Of a stretch of DNA of 64,000 bases, positions 36,056 through 44,773 are shown piece after piece. The notes beneath the pieces were generated by a model. The model was not told the DNA's origin, ran no database searches, and saw only the letters and a program-made list of their open reading frames with translations. Each line of letters opens with the position of its first letter. Position 1 is the first letter of the stretch. This DNA comes from an uncultured Candidatus Saccharibacteria bacterium. Lineage in GTDB: Bacteria; Patescibacteriota; Saccharimonadia; Saccharimonadales; UBA4665. The translations under genes were made by a program, and so were the position numbers. The stretch covers positions 24,864-88,863 of the forward strand of contig CAIMFK010000011.1 in assembly GCA_903840315.1 (NCBI GenBank), in the 5' to 3' direction.

Positions 36056-36370
36056 TTATTTAGAAGTGATGCTTGTGATTTTGATGTTTGAAAGATGCTG
36101 TCTGTGACCGTGAACTGTGTGTACACGCTTTTTAGCCTTGTATCTAATAGAAGTAACTTTTTTATCCTGGAAGTCTGCATCTAAGATTTCAGCAGTAACT
36201 TTTGCGCCTTCTACTATAGGCTGACCAACCTTAATATTGTCACCATCAATAATTAGCAAGCTGTCAAAATTAACTGTCTTTTTATCTGTATTTAAAAGCT
36301 CTACGTTAAGAGTTGTTCCTTCGCTGACTAAATATTGTTTAGAACCGGTTGATATTACTGCTTTTTTCAT
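36056..36370 (-). CDS. rplU: 50S ribosomal protein L21 (bL21)
   Basis: A 104-residue protein: KKAVISTGSKQYLVSEGTTL, then VNFDSLLIIDGDNIKVGQPIVEGAKVTAEI and the C-terminal RYKAKKRVHTVHGHRQHLSNIKI, all diagnostic of bL21. Its usual neighbour rpmA is 31 kb away on the other strand. CATAAT ends 6 nt before the ATG and no well-spaced Shine-Dalgarno sequence is present, so it may be leaderless. Confidence 0.96.
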   Translation of the reverse strand: MKKAVISTGSKQYLVSEGTTLNVELLNTDKKTVNFDSLLIIDGDNIKVGQPIVEGAKVTAEILDADFQDKKVTSIRYKAKKRVHTVHGHRQHLSNIKITSITSK

Positions 36371-36446
36371 TAAATTATTATGACCTTAAATAAATATTAT
36401 TAGATAATTCTATCAGATAATGACCCCTATTGTCAAAGTGATAAAT

Positions 36447-39338
36447 CTAAGCAAAGTATTTACTTAGATAAACATCAACTTCGAGCCCCTCAATCTTAAG
36501 GCTAGAATGATGAGCATCGGACAAAACTTCACCATATTCCTGAGTCAGCGTCTCATCTTTAATTAATGGTAGATGTTGCTCAATTGCATTATTTATTTCC
36601 GGACTATCACTTTCAATTAACAGAGATATTCTATCTTCCACTTCAAGTCCTGATTGCTTTCTTTCGTTTTGAATGTATCGAATTAACTCCCTAACAATTC
36701 CTTCTGCTCGCAATTCTTCAGTAATATTCATATCTAGCTCGGCGGTAATATCAGTGTTATTTTCAGTAACTTTTATAATTACTTCCTTAACGTTTAGCTC
36801 ATCTTTAACTATTTCTATTAGCTCATCAGTTAAATCATTAGAGGTCGTTAAGGCCACAGATTGAAGTGGTTGCCTCACCTTGAGCCCATTCTTTGCCCTA
36901 ATCGACAATCCCTGAGCAATTAATTCTCTAACTTCTGACATTTGCTCGACAACTTCCAAGTTTATTTTTTGAACTTTAGGCCAATCTAAAAGATGAACTG
37001 ATTCCTGGCCAGTCAAATTTCTAAATAATTCTTCGGCAAGAAAAGGTGTAAAAGGAGCTAATACTATGGATAGCTTAACTAGTACATAGTATAGAGTTCT
37101 ATATGCATCATTTTTATCTTTGTCATCACCACTCTTCCAAAAACGTCTTCTCGATCGTCTCACATACCAATTTGAGGCATCATCAATAAAGCCAAACACC
37201 GGCTTAAGAGCTTTTTGTAAATCATAGTTTTGCATATTTTCATCAATCGATTTAGTCAATTCATTGATTCTGGATGCAATCCAAATGTCTAATGGATTAG
37301 ATAAGTCATCAATCGAAGTCTCATAATTCTCTGATGGCTCCCAATTATCCACGGAGGCATAGAGAGTAAAGAAATCATACATATTCCATATCATAGATAG
37401 TTTTCTACTCGTATCGGCAATATCTTTTTCAATTAGCGAAAAATCTTCTCCACTTATTACCGGCGATGAAAGTAATAAAAACCTAACTGCGTCAGCACTA
37501 TATTTATCAATTGTAATATTAGGATCTGTGTAGTTATTCAATGATTTACTTAACTTACGACCATCTTCGCCAAGAACTGTGCCTGTAACAATAACATTTT
37601 TAAACGATTTTTCGCCAAAAAGTCCGATTGAAATTGCATGAAGATAATAAAACCAAGCCCTGACTTGACCAACATATTCTGCTATAAAATCACCAGGGAA
37701 ATTATTTTCGAATTTTTCTTTATTTTCAAATGGATAGTGAAATTGAGCAAATGGCATAGATCCTGACTCAAACCAACAATCTAATACTTTTTCGATTCTG
37801 GTGTATTGATTTCCATCAATTTCAAATTTAATGTCATCAATCCAAGGCCTATGGTAGTCTTCTAGCTTAATTCCTGAAAGCTCTTCAAGTTCAGCATAAC
37901 TACCTATTACCTTTATTAGCTCCTTACCATCCTTGTCTTTTGCTTTCCATACAGGAATAGGGGTTGCCCAGAATCTATCTCTTGAAAGGTTCCAGTCTGG
38001 AGCAGTTTCAATAGTCTTTGCAAATCTCCCATTCTTAATATGTTCTGGGTACCAACCAATATTCTTGTTTCCCTCAACCATTTCTTGTTTTTGCGATTGT
38101 ATATCCATAAACCAACTCGGATGAGCCCTGTACATAAGCTTCGTTCCGCAGCGATGACAATGAGGATAACTATGCCTAATATACTCAATCTTCCAGACAA
38201 CTTTTTTCTCATGAAGATTTTTAGCTATTATCTTATTGCATTCCCAGATTTGCTGACCACTCCAATCTCCCGAAGTATATATACCGTTGTCATCGATAAT
38301 GTTAATTATTGGAAATTTGCACTTTACGGCCAATTCATAATCTTCCTCACCGTAAGATGGGGCAATATGAACAATCCCCGATCCATCGTCCAAGTTAACG
38401 TAGTCAGCATGCCAAATTTTAAAACTATTATCGCCAAGATTATCTTCGAATAGGGGCTCATAAGCCATTCCAACCAGATCCTCGCCCTTAAGTTCTCTTT
38501 TTATTTTAAATTCAAGTGGCTGATGCTTTTCATCTCGAAACACTGAATCCATTCTTTCTGAAGCTAATATTAAATTAATTCCATCAATCTCCACTTCAGT
38601 GTATGATTCATTTTTATTAACAGCTACAGCCGTATTAGCTGGTAGCGTCCATGGAGTTGTAGTCCATGCCAGCAAAAATGCTTCACTATCTTTAAGTTTG
38701 AATTTTACAAATACAGATGGATCAGTTACATCTTGATATGAATTATCCATTGCAACTTCAGCTTTAGATATTGGGGTTGCGTCACGAGTGCAGTAAAGGA
38801 GTACCTTTTCACCTTCGTAAATCTTTTTCTTGTCGTAAAGCTCTTTAAATGCCCACCAAACAGATTCCATGTAATCCTTATCCATGGTCTTATAGGCACC
38901 CTTAAACTCTACCCATCTTCCAATTCTATCGATTGTATCTTCCCAAAGGTTTCCAGTCTGAACCATGTTGTCGCGGCAAGTCTTTATATATTCCTCTAAA
39001 GATATTTTGGTGCCAATGTCTCTCTTATCTTTTATGCCAAGTTTCTTTTCGGTAAATACTTCAGCTGGCAGACCATGACAATCCCATCCCCATGTTCTTT
39101 CTACTTTCTTCCCCTTCATAGTCCAATATCTAGGTACCGAATCTTTAATAATAGAGCTAAGCAATGTCCCATAATGTGGCTCACCGGTTATAAATGGTGG
39201 GCCATCATAGAATACATATGAATTATCGTCGCTTCTTTGATCAACTGATTTCTGAAAAACATTATTATCTTTCCAATATTTAATAGTGTCCTTTTCGTAA
39301 ACAATAGCTTTTCTTCGGGTGCCTTTTTGAAATTTCAT
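36447..39338 (-). CDS. ileS: Isoleucyl-tRNA synthetase
   Basis: A class I synthetase of 963 residues from ATG 39338 (MKFQKGTRRKAIVYEK). It has GPPFITGEPHYGTLLSS (HIGH-like, here HYGT), the CP1 editing domain with AWTTTPWTLPANTAVAV and HIAPSYGEEDYE, the KLSKSLNNY (KMSKS) loop and the anticodon-binding domain. The long form with tight HYGT is the eukaryote-like IleRS type, which is often mupirocin-tolerant. AAGGAT lies 4-5 nt before the ATG. A T-box element precedes the gene. Confidence 0.96.
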   Translation of the reverse strand: MKFQKGTRRKAIVYEKDTIKYWKDNNVFQKSVDQRSDDNSYVFYDGPPFITGEPHYGTLLSSIIKDSVPRYWTMKGKKVERTWGWDCHGLPAEVFTEKKLGIKDKRDIGTKISLEEYIKTCRDNMVQTGNLWEDTIDRIGRWVEFKGAYKTMDKDYMESVWWAFKELYDKKKIYEGEKVLLYCTRDATPISKAEVAMDNSYQDVTDPSVFVKFKLKDSEAFLLAWTTTPWTLPANTAVAVNKNESYTEVEIDGINLILASERMDSVFRDEKHQPLEFKIKRELKGEDLVGMAYEPLFEDNLGDNSFKIWHADYVNLDDGSGIVHIAPSYGEEDYELAVKCKFPIINIIDDNGIYTSGDWSGQQIWECNKIIAKNLHEKKVVWKIEYIRHSYPHCHRCGTKLMYRAHPSWFMDIQSQKQEMVEGNKNIGWYPEHIKNGRFAKTIETAPDWNLSRDRFWATPIPVWKAKDKDGKELIKVIGSYAELEELSGIKLEDYHRPWIDDIKFEIDGNQYTRIEKVLDCWFESGSMPFAQFHYPFENKEKFENNFPGDFIAEYVGQVRAWFYYLHAISIGLFGEKSFKNVIVTGTVLGEDGRKLSKSLNNYTDPNITIDKYSADAVRFLLLSSPVISGEDFSLIEKDIADTSRKLSMIWNMYDFFTLYASVDNWEPSENYETSIDDLSNPLDIWIASRINELTKSIDENMQNYDLQKALKPVFGFIDDASNWYVRRSRRRFWKSGDDKDKNDAYRTLYYVLVKLSIVLAPFTPFLAEELFRNLTGQESVHLLDWPKVQKINLEVVEQMSEVRELIAQGLSIRAKNGLKVRQPLQSVALTTSNDLTDELIEIVKDELNVKEVIIKVTENNTDITAELDMNITEELRAEGIVRELIRYIQNERKQSGLEVEDRISLLIESDSPEINNAIEQHLPLIKDETLTQEYGEVLSDAHHSSLKIEGLEVDVYLSKYFA

Positions 39339-39353
39339 ATTTATCCTTATATT

Positions 39354-39521
39354 AAAAAAGTCACTTCCTAAATGTTGGAACCCGCTTCGGGTGGTACCAT
39401 CCAACTTTCAAAGAAGTGACTCTATGATCTTAATTAAAACTTTACGAGCTTAAACGTTGAGTTCTACTAAGCAATTGCTTTTCTTCTCACTGCTTCACGG
39501 TTGATAGCCGCTAAATTACCC
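39354..39521 (-). promoter_or_regulatory. T-box riboswitch of ileS with Ile specifier and intrinsic terminator
   Basis: On the minus strand a short hairpin (GCGG 39511-39508, CCGT 39500-39497) presents the loop CTATCAA with the Ile codon ATC (39505-39503). Downstream the tRNA acceptor-binding domain is complete: helix GTTGGA (39405-39400), bulge TGGTACC, helix ACCCG-AAG-CGGGT, closing TCCAAC (39379-39374). The bulge TGGT matches the ACCA end of tRNA-Ile (discriminator A). An outer stem GTCACTTC (39420-39413) with GAAGTGAC (39367-39360) is followed by six T: a terminator. Uncharged tRNA-Ile should raise ileS expression. The specifier in the tip of a short Stem I resembles the ultrashort actinobacterial ileS T-box. 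Confidence 0.88.
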
Positions 39522-39538
39522 AAAAAAGTAATACGCAT
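39467..39538 (-). other. Small open frame overlapping the T-box specifier hairpin
   Basis: ATG 39538 to TAG 39467 encodes 23 residues (MRITFLGNLAAINREAVRRK and 3 more) in the leader of ileS, with three Ile codons. One of them is the specifier ATC. No Shine-Dalgarno sequence is seen. It may be chance or a leader peptide; expression is unproven. Confidence 0.2.
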
Positions 39539-39598
39539 TTAATAAATTGTTAATTTAACACTTTAGAAGTGTATCTTAACTTATGCTTGAATGCAATA

Positions 39599-39859
39599 TT
39601 ACATCATGTATGCATAGACTTCTGAAAATTGAGGCAATTTTCCAATCCATGCATTTTGTAAAACCATATCGTCAGTGAAAACAATAACAGAAGGATAACT
39701 TAAAATGTCATATAATTCACACTTCGCAACACCCTCGCGACTTTCCGCGTCAAGCAAAATCATTTTCAGACCAGGGTAGCGGCTGTTAAATTCGGTGGCA
39801 TATTCTTCAACTTCGCTACCATGATCTGATTTTGGAATATATAGGATGAGTGCTTGCAT
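39599..39859 (-). CDS. Thioredoxin-fold protein without the CxxC motif
   Basis: An 86-residue protein with a thioredoxin-like secondary structure and the cis-Pro strand ILSYPSVIVFTDD, but no CxxC (a single Cys in VAKCELYDI). It cannot act as a dithiol oxidoreductase. It sits between nrdJ and ileS, so a role with ribonucleotide reductase is possible but only suggested by position. A TAAAAT box (39872-39867) ends 7 nt before the ATG: predicted leaderless. Confidence 0.7.
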   Translation of the reverse strand: MQALILYIPKSDHGSEVEEYATEFNSRYPGLKMILLDAESREGVAKCELYDILSYPSVIVFTDDMVLQNAWIGKLPQFSEVYAYMM

Positions 39860-39893
39860 TATTTTAATTTTAACACAAGCACTACTCTAATCT

Positions 39894-42647
39894 TTAGCTA
39901 CACCCGGTTGTAGATCCGCAACTACTGCAGACATAACAACTTCCAGCCCTTTGGGTCTGATTACCGCAGTTATAGCAAATTGGAGCTGAATCATCCTTGA
40001 GCGAACTTTCGCTCACAACTTCCTTGTCCTCATATATTTTCTCATCCAGAGATTCTAAGGCCTGAGGAGCCTTAATTGCAGGAGCTTCTTTCAACAACGA
40101 TATTTGATCATCCGGCATGTCATCAATCGATGCAAGACCAAGCTCTAATCTATCATCGAAAGATAGGTAATTGAGCGCTAGTTTTCTAGCAATAAAATCT
40201 ACAATTGAAGAAGTGGTTCTTATTGCCGCATCATCCGTAATTCCAGATGGTGCAAAAGAGGTATTTAAGAATGACTTAATGTAGCTCTTTAAAGGCACTC
40301 CATACTGAAGTCCGTGACTGACTGAAATTGCAAATGCATCCATTATTCCACGGAGTGTAGATCCATGCTTAGAAAAGTTTACAAATACCTCACCTGGAGT
40401 ACCGTCGTCATATTCACCAACAGTAATGTAGCCATGGCTATCTGCAACCCTGAAAGAAAAAGTCTTAGCAGTTCTTGTTTTAGGTAACTCTTTCCGAACT
40501 GCTCCCTTAAGTATTACTACATCGTTTGATATTTTTTCTTCAACTATATCTTCTGATTTTCCAGAGTCTTTCTTTGCCATAGAAAGTGGCTGGCCAACCT
40601 TACAATTATCTCGATATATTGCAACCGCCTTTAATCCCATTTTCCATGAATCAATATGCAATTGTTCTACCTCATCTACGCTCACCTCTTCGGGTAGATT
40701 TACGGTTTTGGAGATTGCTCCTGAAAGAAATGGCTGAACGGCTGCCATCATTTTAACGTGTCCTAAGTAATGAATCGAGTTATCGCCCATTGAGCATGCG
40801 AATACATTCTCATGGTGTTTCTTAAGACCTGGCGCTCCAAGAATTGTCTTCTCGGTATTTATATAGTCAACAATATCTGCAATTTGTTTATCGCCATAAC
40901 CAAGAGTTTTTAGGGCTCTTGGGATTGACTGATTTACAATATGCATTGTTCCTCCACCAACTAATTTCTTGACCTTAACAAGACCTAGGTCTGGTTCAAT
41001 TCCAGTGGTATCACAATCCATCATAAGCCCGATTGTCCCTGTTGGAGCAAGCAATGTTGCTTGAGAGTTTCGAACTCCATATAGACTTGCAAGTTCACAA
41101 GCATCGTCCCAGGCTGTAGTGGCTGCGCTCAACAAGTCCTCAGCAACTAGGCCAGGATTAATTTCAGAAACGGCCTCTCTGTGCATTTTCAGGACATTTA
41201 GCATCCCTTCTCTATCTTTCATAAAACCTGCGAAAGGTCCCACTCTATGAGCTAACTTAGCACTGACAGCATAGGCATGTCCTGTCATGACTGCAGTAAT
41301 AGCGGCAGCTTGAGCTCGACCTTCATCCGAGTCATAAGGCAATCCTTGAGACATCAATAATGCACCTAGGTTTGCATAGCCTAAACCAAGCTCACGATAT
41401 GCACGAGCATTTTTTGCAATTTTTTCTGTAGGATAACTTGAATAACCTACTAATATTTCTTGCGCCGTAAACATTATTTCTACTGTGTGCTTGAAAGATT
41501 CAACATCAAAACTTCCATCTTCATTTAGATAATGCAATAGATTTATTGATGACAGATTACAGGCTGAGTCATCAAGGTGCATGTATTCACTACATGGGTT
41601 ACTTCCATTGATGCGACCAGCTTTAGGTGTTGTGTGCCATTTGTTTATAGTTGTATCAAATTGCATTCCAGGGTCAGCACATTCCCAAGTTGCTTCAGCG
41701 ATTTGTCTAAATAATTCCTTAGCTCTTACGGTTTTTACTGGAGTGCCATCTTTTACTGAGTTCAAATTCCAGTCAGAATCAGAAATTACAGCTTTCATAA
41801 ACTCGTCAGTTACTCTAACAGAATTATTGGCATTTTGATATTGAACACTGAATGAATCCCTACCATTGAGGTCCATCTCGAATCCAGCATTTTCTAGGAC
41901 TCTCGCTTTTCTTTCTTCGATAGCCTTACACCAAATAAATTCCTCAATGTCCGGATGATCAGCATTTAGAATTACCATTTTAGCAGCTCGTCGGGTCTTT
42001 CCACCACTTTTAATGGCTCCTGCTGATGAATCGGCTCCACGCATAAAGCTTAGTGGGCCCGAAGCAGTACCTGCACTTTTTCCTAAGGATTCTACAGATG
42101 ATCTTATTGGACTCAGATTTACTCCTGATCCAGAACCACCTTTAAAAATCATACCTTCTTCAACATACCAATTAAGTATGGCAGGCATCGTATCTTCAAT
42201 TCCTAAAATGAAACATGCACTCGCTTGTTGGGCTCTTTCAGGAGCGCCTATGTTGAACCAGACAGGTGAATTGAATGCCGCCCTTTGAGTAGCTAGAATA
42301 AACTTTAGTTCTTCTCTGAAATTTTCAGCTTCTTCTTTATTTTCAAAATATCCTTCCTTCTCTCCTTGTCGAGTAATTGTATCGGCAACCCTATCGATGA
42401 GCTGCTTTAGTGAGGACTCTCTGGAGTCGGATCCTGGTGTGCCACAAAAATATTTTTGAGCCACAATATTAATTGCATTTAGAGACCAATTTTCCGGAAA
42501 TTCAACATTCTTCTGTTCAAATACCGGTTTATTTGTCATTGGATTCGTAATTAATGAATCCTGCTTAGACCACTTAAGTTTGTCATAAGCTTTAGTTTTT
42601 GGTTGAGTAAAAAGCCTCTCAACCTGTAGGTTAGTAGTTTTTCCCAT
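39894..42647 (-). CDS. nrdJ: Class II (adenosylcobalamin-dependent) ribonucleotide reductase
   Basis: A protein of 917 residues from ATG 42647 (MGKTTNLQVERLFT), preceded by GAGGGT. It contains the ten-stranded barrel with RAAFNSPVWFN, the substrate loop NPCSEYMHLDDSACNLSS, and LLAPTGTIGLMMDCDTTGIEPD. After the barrel it has a TSCPD domain (AKTFSFRVADSHGYITVGEYD) and a C-terminal zinc ribbon (CYNCGNQTQRAGSCYVCSSC). It makes deoxyribonucleotides and needs vitamin B12, for which no synthesis gene is seen here. It is downstream of nrdR. Confidence 0.95.
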   Translation of the reverse strand: MGKTTNLQVERLFTQPKTKAYDKLKWSKQDSLITNPMTNKPVFEQKNVEFPENWSLNAINIVAQKYFCGTPGSDSRESSLKQLIDRVADTITRQGEKEGYFENKEEAENFREELKFILATQRAAFNSPVWFNIGAPERAQQASACFILGIEDTMPAILNWYVEEGMIFKGGSGSGVNLSPIRSSVESLGKSAGTASGPLSFMRGADSSAGAIKSGGKTRRAAKMVILNADHPDIEEFIWCKAIEERKARVLENAGFEMDLNGRDSFSVQYQNANNSVRVTDEFMKAVISDSDWNLNSVKDGTPVKTVRAKELFRQIAEATWECADPGMQFDTTINKWHTTPKAGRINGSNPCSEYMHLDDSACNLSSINLLHYLNEDGSFDVESFKHTVEIMFTAQEILVGYSSYPTEKIAKNARAYRELGLGYANLGALLMSQGLPYDSDEGRAQAAAITAVMTGHAYAVSAKLAHRVGPFAGFMKDREGMLNVLKMHREAVSEINPGLVAEDLLSAATTAWDDACELASLYGVRNSQATLLAPTGTIGLMMDCDTTGIEPDLGLVKVKKLVGGGTMHIVNQSIPRALKTLGYGDKQIADIVDYINTEKTILGAPGLKKHHENVFACSMGDNSIHYLGHVKMMAAVQPFLSGAISKTVNLPEEVSVDEVEQLHIDSWKMGLKAVAIYRDNCKVGQPLSMAKKDSGKSEDIVEEKISNDVVILKGAVRKELPKTRTAKTFSFRVADSHGYITVGEYDDGTPGEVFVNFSKHGSTLRGIMDAFAISVSHGLQYGVPLKSYIKSFLNTSFAPSGITDDAAIRTTSSIVDFIARKLALNYLSFDDRLELGLASIDDMPDDQISLLKEAPAIKAPQALESLDEKIYEDKEVVSESSLKDDSAPICYNCGNQTQRAGSCYVCSSCGSTTGCS

Positions 42648-42692
42648 ATTACCCTCACTTGTATGGTTATGTTGTGTTTTTGTTAGAGTCTT

Positions 42693-42777
42693 AAATAGCA
42701 CCTCCTGCTATCTTAGCTCCCCAGTACACTCAGACAAGTACACTGGGGAGCTCCAAAGTCATGCTTTGGATGAGCTC
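42693..42777 (-). promoter_or_regulatory. Structured nrdR-nrdJ spacer with mutually exclusive hairpins
   Basis: Three hairpins lie between nrdR and nrdJ. A: GAGCTC/GAGCTC enclosing CCAAAG/CTTTGG (42748-42777). B: AGCTCCCCAGT/ACTGGGGAGCT (42715-42752), 11 bp perfect, holding a direct repeat AGTACACT. C: AAATAGCA/TGCTATCT (42693-42713) with GGAGG in the RNA loop. A and B share 42748-42752 and exclude each other. There is no T-run, so none is a plain terminator. It could be a cis-regulatory RNA or a processing site. Confidence 0.5.
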
Positions 42778-42778
42778 A

Positions 42779-43243
42779 TTAATTTTGTTTGCTATTTTGT
42801 CGAATATGAGAAAGTTCCTTCTCGAATCCGGCGATATCCGTAAATCTTTTATAGACACTAGCAAATCTAACGTATGCAACTTCGTCTAAGTCTAGCAATT
42901 TCTCCATTGCCATATCGCCAATCTTAGAAGTAGTTACTTCTTGATTGCCAATTGCATATAGTTCATGCTCAATTTCAGCAACTAATTTATTTAGCTGCAC
43001 AATGGAAATTGACGTTTTTTCGCATGCTCTCAATAATCCTGCTAATAGTTTCTCTTTATTATATAGCTCTCTATTGGAGTCACACTTTATAACAACTAAT
43101 TGTGGTTTTTCGACTCTTTCATAGCTAGTGAATCTATATCCACAATGAGTGCACTCTCTACGACGCCGAATGGCTTCACCCTCAGACACGTCCCGAGATT
43201 CTATAACTTTTGTGTCTGCTTTATTACATTGACTACAACGCAT
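42779..43243 (-). CDS. nrdR: Transcriptional repressor NrdR
   Basis: A 154-residue regulator of ribonucleotide reductase genes. The N-terminal zinc ribbon (MRCSQCNKADTKVIESRD, then ECTHCGYRFTSYERVE) binds DNA, and the ATP-cone domain (about residues 48-140; LVVIKCDSNRELYNKEKLLAGLL) senses ATP/dATP. Length is typical. AAGGAGG lies 8 nt before the ATG. It has its own promoter, with a NrdR box just downstream of the predicted start, and precedes nrdJ. Confidence 0.97.
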   Translation of the reverse strand: MRCSQCNKADTKVIESRDVSEGEAIRRRRECTHCGYRFTSYERVEKPQLVVIKCDSNRELYNKEKLLAGLLRACEKTSISIVQLNKLVAEIEHELYAIGNQEVTTSKIGDMAMEKLLDLDEVAYVRFASVYKRFTDIAGFEKELSHIRQNSKQN

Positions 43244-43291
43244 TTAGCACACCTCCTTATTCAGCTCTAAATGTACCAACTCCTAATGCAA

Positions 43292-43307
43292 TTACTACAT
43301 ATGGTGT
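43292..43307 (-). promoter_or_regulatory. Candidate NrdR box
   Basis: The 16-mer TTACTACATATGGTGT (plus strand) matches 12 of 16 positions of the NrdR box consensus (ACACTATATATAGTGT as I recall it). It lies just downstream of the predicted nrdR transcription start, where binding would block transcription. A convincing second box 31-32 bp away was not found. Confidence 0.55.
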
Positions 43308-43318
43308 TTATACATATA

Positions 43319-43347
43319 ATAATAGCCCCAGCCTTAGCGCTTTGCAA
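43319..43347 (-). promoter_or_regulatory. nrdR-nrdJ promoter
   Basis: On the minus strand, -35 TTGCAA (43347-43342), a 17 bp spacer and -10 TATTAT (43324-43319). The predicted start near 43312 gives a leader of about 70 nt containing the NrdR box and the nrdR ribosome binding site. Confidence 0.62.
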
Positions 43348-43385
43348 ATTTTATGTATTGTATTATTTATTACGAAATTATGGTC

Positions 43386-44672
43386 TTAGTCTATGAACTC
43401 ATCATGTGAATCATCATGTCTCTTCTTCATCCTTAAGCGTCTTAGGAATGAAGGTTTTTCGAGCTCATCCTCATTAGTCTCAATATTTTTTTCAGAGTCA
43501 TTAATATTATCGCTGTGATCACCTAATGTCCAAATGTTTGGCATGTTAGTCTCGTTATGGAAGTCATGTTCATCAGTCTTATCTTGATCTAGCGTCATAT
43601 CTATATCCGCCATAGCTTCTTCGGGCTTACCTTCGGCAAGTCTGTTTGCAATCTCGTCGTCTATATCAGATTGATCTTTTTGTTCTTCGATTCTTGGCTT
43701 ATTTCTATTAGAAAAATATGATGCGTCAAATCCCGTGGCCACAACTGTAATTATTACCTCGCCCTCTAAATCATTGTCTACAGTTGCTCCAAAAATAATA
43801 TTCGCATCTGGATCTGCAGCATTTGTAATTAATTCAGCTGCGGAATTAATTTCGTGCATGGTCAAATCGCTACCACCTATAACATTGAATAGTATTCCCC
43901 TTGCCCCGTCGATAGATACTTCGAGAAGTGGTGATTCAATAGCTTGTTGTGCGGCCTGTACAGCCCTATCTTCCCCACTAGCCCTACCTATTCCCATCAA
44001 AGCTGAGCCTGCATTTTGCATAACTGATTTTACATCAGCAAAATCTAGATTTATGAGACCGTGGACAGTTATTAAGTCAGATATGCCCTGAACTCCCTGT
44101 CGCAAAACATCATCAGCTACTTTAAATGCTTCCATAAGTGGAGTCTGTCTATCTATAGTTTGAAGTAATCTATCATTAGGAATAATAATTAGAGTATCTA
44201 CGGATTCTCTGAGTCTTTCGATGCACTCCTCAGCATTTCTACGCCTCTTATCCCCTTCAAAAGCAAAAGGTCTTGTCGCAAAGCCCACTACAAGTGCTCC
44301 GCTGTCATGTGCAGCTTTTGCAACTATAGGACCAGCACCTGAACCAGTGCCACCACCGGCCCCTACTGTAACAAAAACCATATCTGCACCCTCGATGGAT
44401 TTATTAATTTCCTCTAGGGATTCTTCAGCGGCTTTTCTTCCAACGGATGGATCGGCACCGGAGCCTAAACCGCGTGTCGTTTCCTTACCAATATGAACTT
44501 GTTTTTGTGCCTTTGAATGATGCAATGCCTGACCGTCTGTATTTATAGCAAGAAACTCGACGCCCTTAACATTAGCCTCGACCATTCGGTTAACTGCAGC
44601 GCCACCCGCTCCACCAACTCCGATTACTTTTATTCGAGCGAATGTTTCTATGGCTGGTTCAATTTGTGGCAT
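43386..44672 (-). CDS. ftsZ: Cell-division protein FtsZ
   Basis: A 428-residue tubulin-like GTPase that forms the division ring. It has the [17 protein letters not shown] start, the tubulin signature [10 protein letters not shown] (106-115), and the T7 loop ([11 protein letters not shown]). After a long acidic, variable linker (about 325-405) the C-terminal peptide [12 protein letters not shown] is present for FtsA binding. It has its own promoter and GAGG about 8 nt before the ATG, unlike ftsA just upstream, which appears leaderless. Confidence 0.98.
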   Translation of the reverse strand: MPQIEPAIETFARIKVIGVGGAGGAAVNRMVEANVKGVEFLAINTDGQALHHSKAQKQVHIGKETTRGLGSGADPSVGRKAAEESLEEINKSIEGADMVFVTVGAGGGTGSGAGPIVAKAAHDSGALVVGFATRPFAFEGDKRRRNAEECIERLRESVDTLIIIPNDRLLQTIDRQTPLMEAFKVADDVLRQGVQGISDLITVHGLINLDFADVKSVMQNAGSALMGIGRASGEDRAVQAAQQAIESPLLEVSIDGARGILFNVIGGSDLTMHEINSAAELITNAADPDANIIFGATVDNDLEGEVIITVVATGFDASYFSNRNKPRIEEQKDQSDIDDEIANRLAEGKPEEAMADIDMTLDQDKTDEHDFHNETNMPNIWTLGDHSDNINDSEKNIETNEDELEKPSFLRRLRMKKRHDDSHDEFID

Positions 44673-44707
44673 GTGTTAACCTCATTATTTATTCTATTTA
44701 TATTTTT

Positions 44708-44736
44708 AGTATACGATACAAATTTCCACTACACAA
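44708..44736 (-). promoter_or_regulatory. ftsZ promoter
   Basis: On the minus strand, -35 TTGTGT (44736-44731), a 17 bp spacer and -10 TATACT (44713-44708), giving a leader of about 30 nt with a GAGG ribosome binding site. Confidence 0.6.
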
Positions 44737-44773
44737 TGTAATGAAAATAATTTATGCAAAAATAATAAGTTTG

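Noticed and set aside
42723..42744. Direct repeat AGTACACT as a second NrdR box pair
   Set aside because: It does not fit the NrdR consensus core and lies downstream of nrdR, within an RNA hairpin.
42693..42777. Cobalamin riboswitch before nrdJ
   Set aside because: The region is under 100 nt and lacks the B12-box; only simple hairpins are seen.
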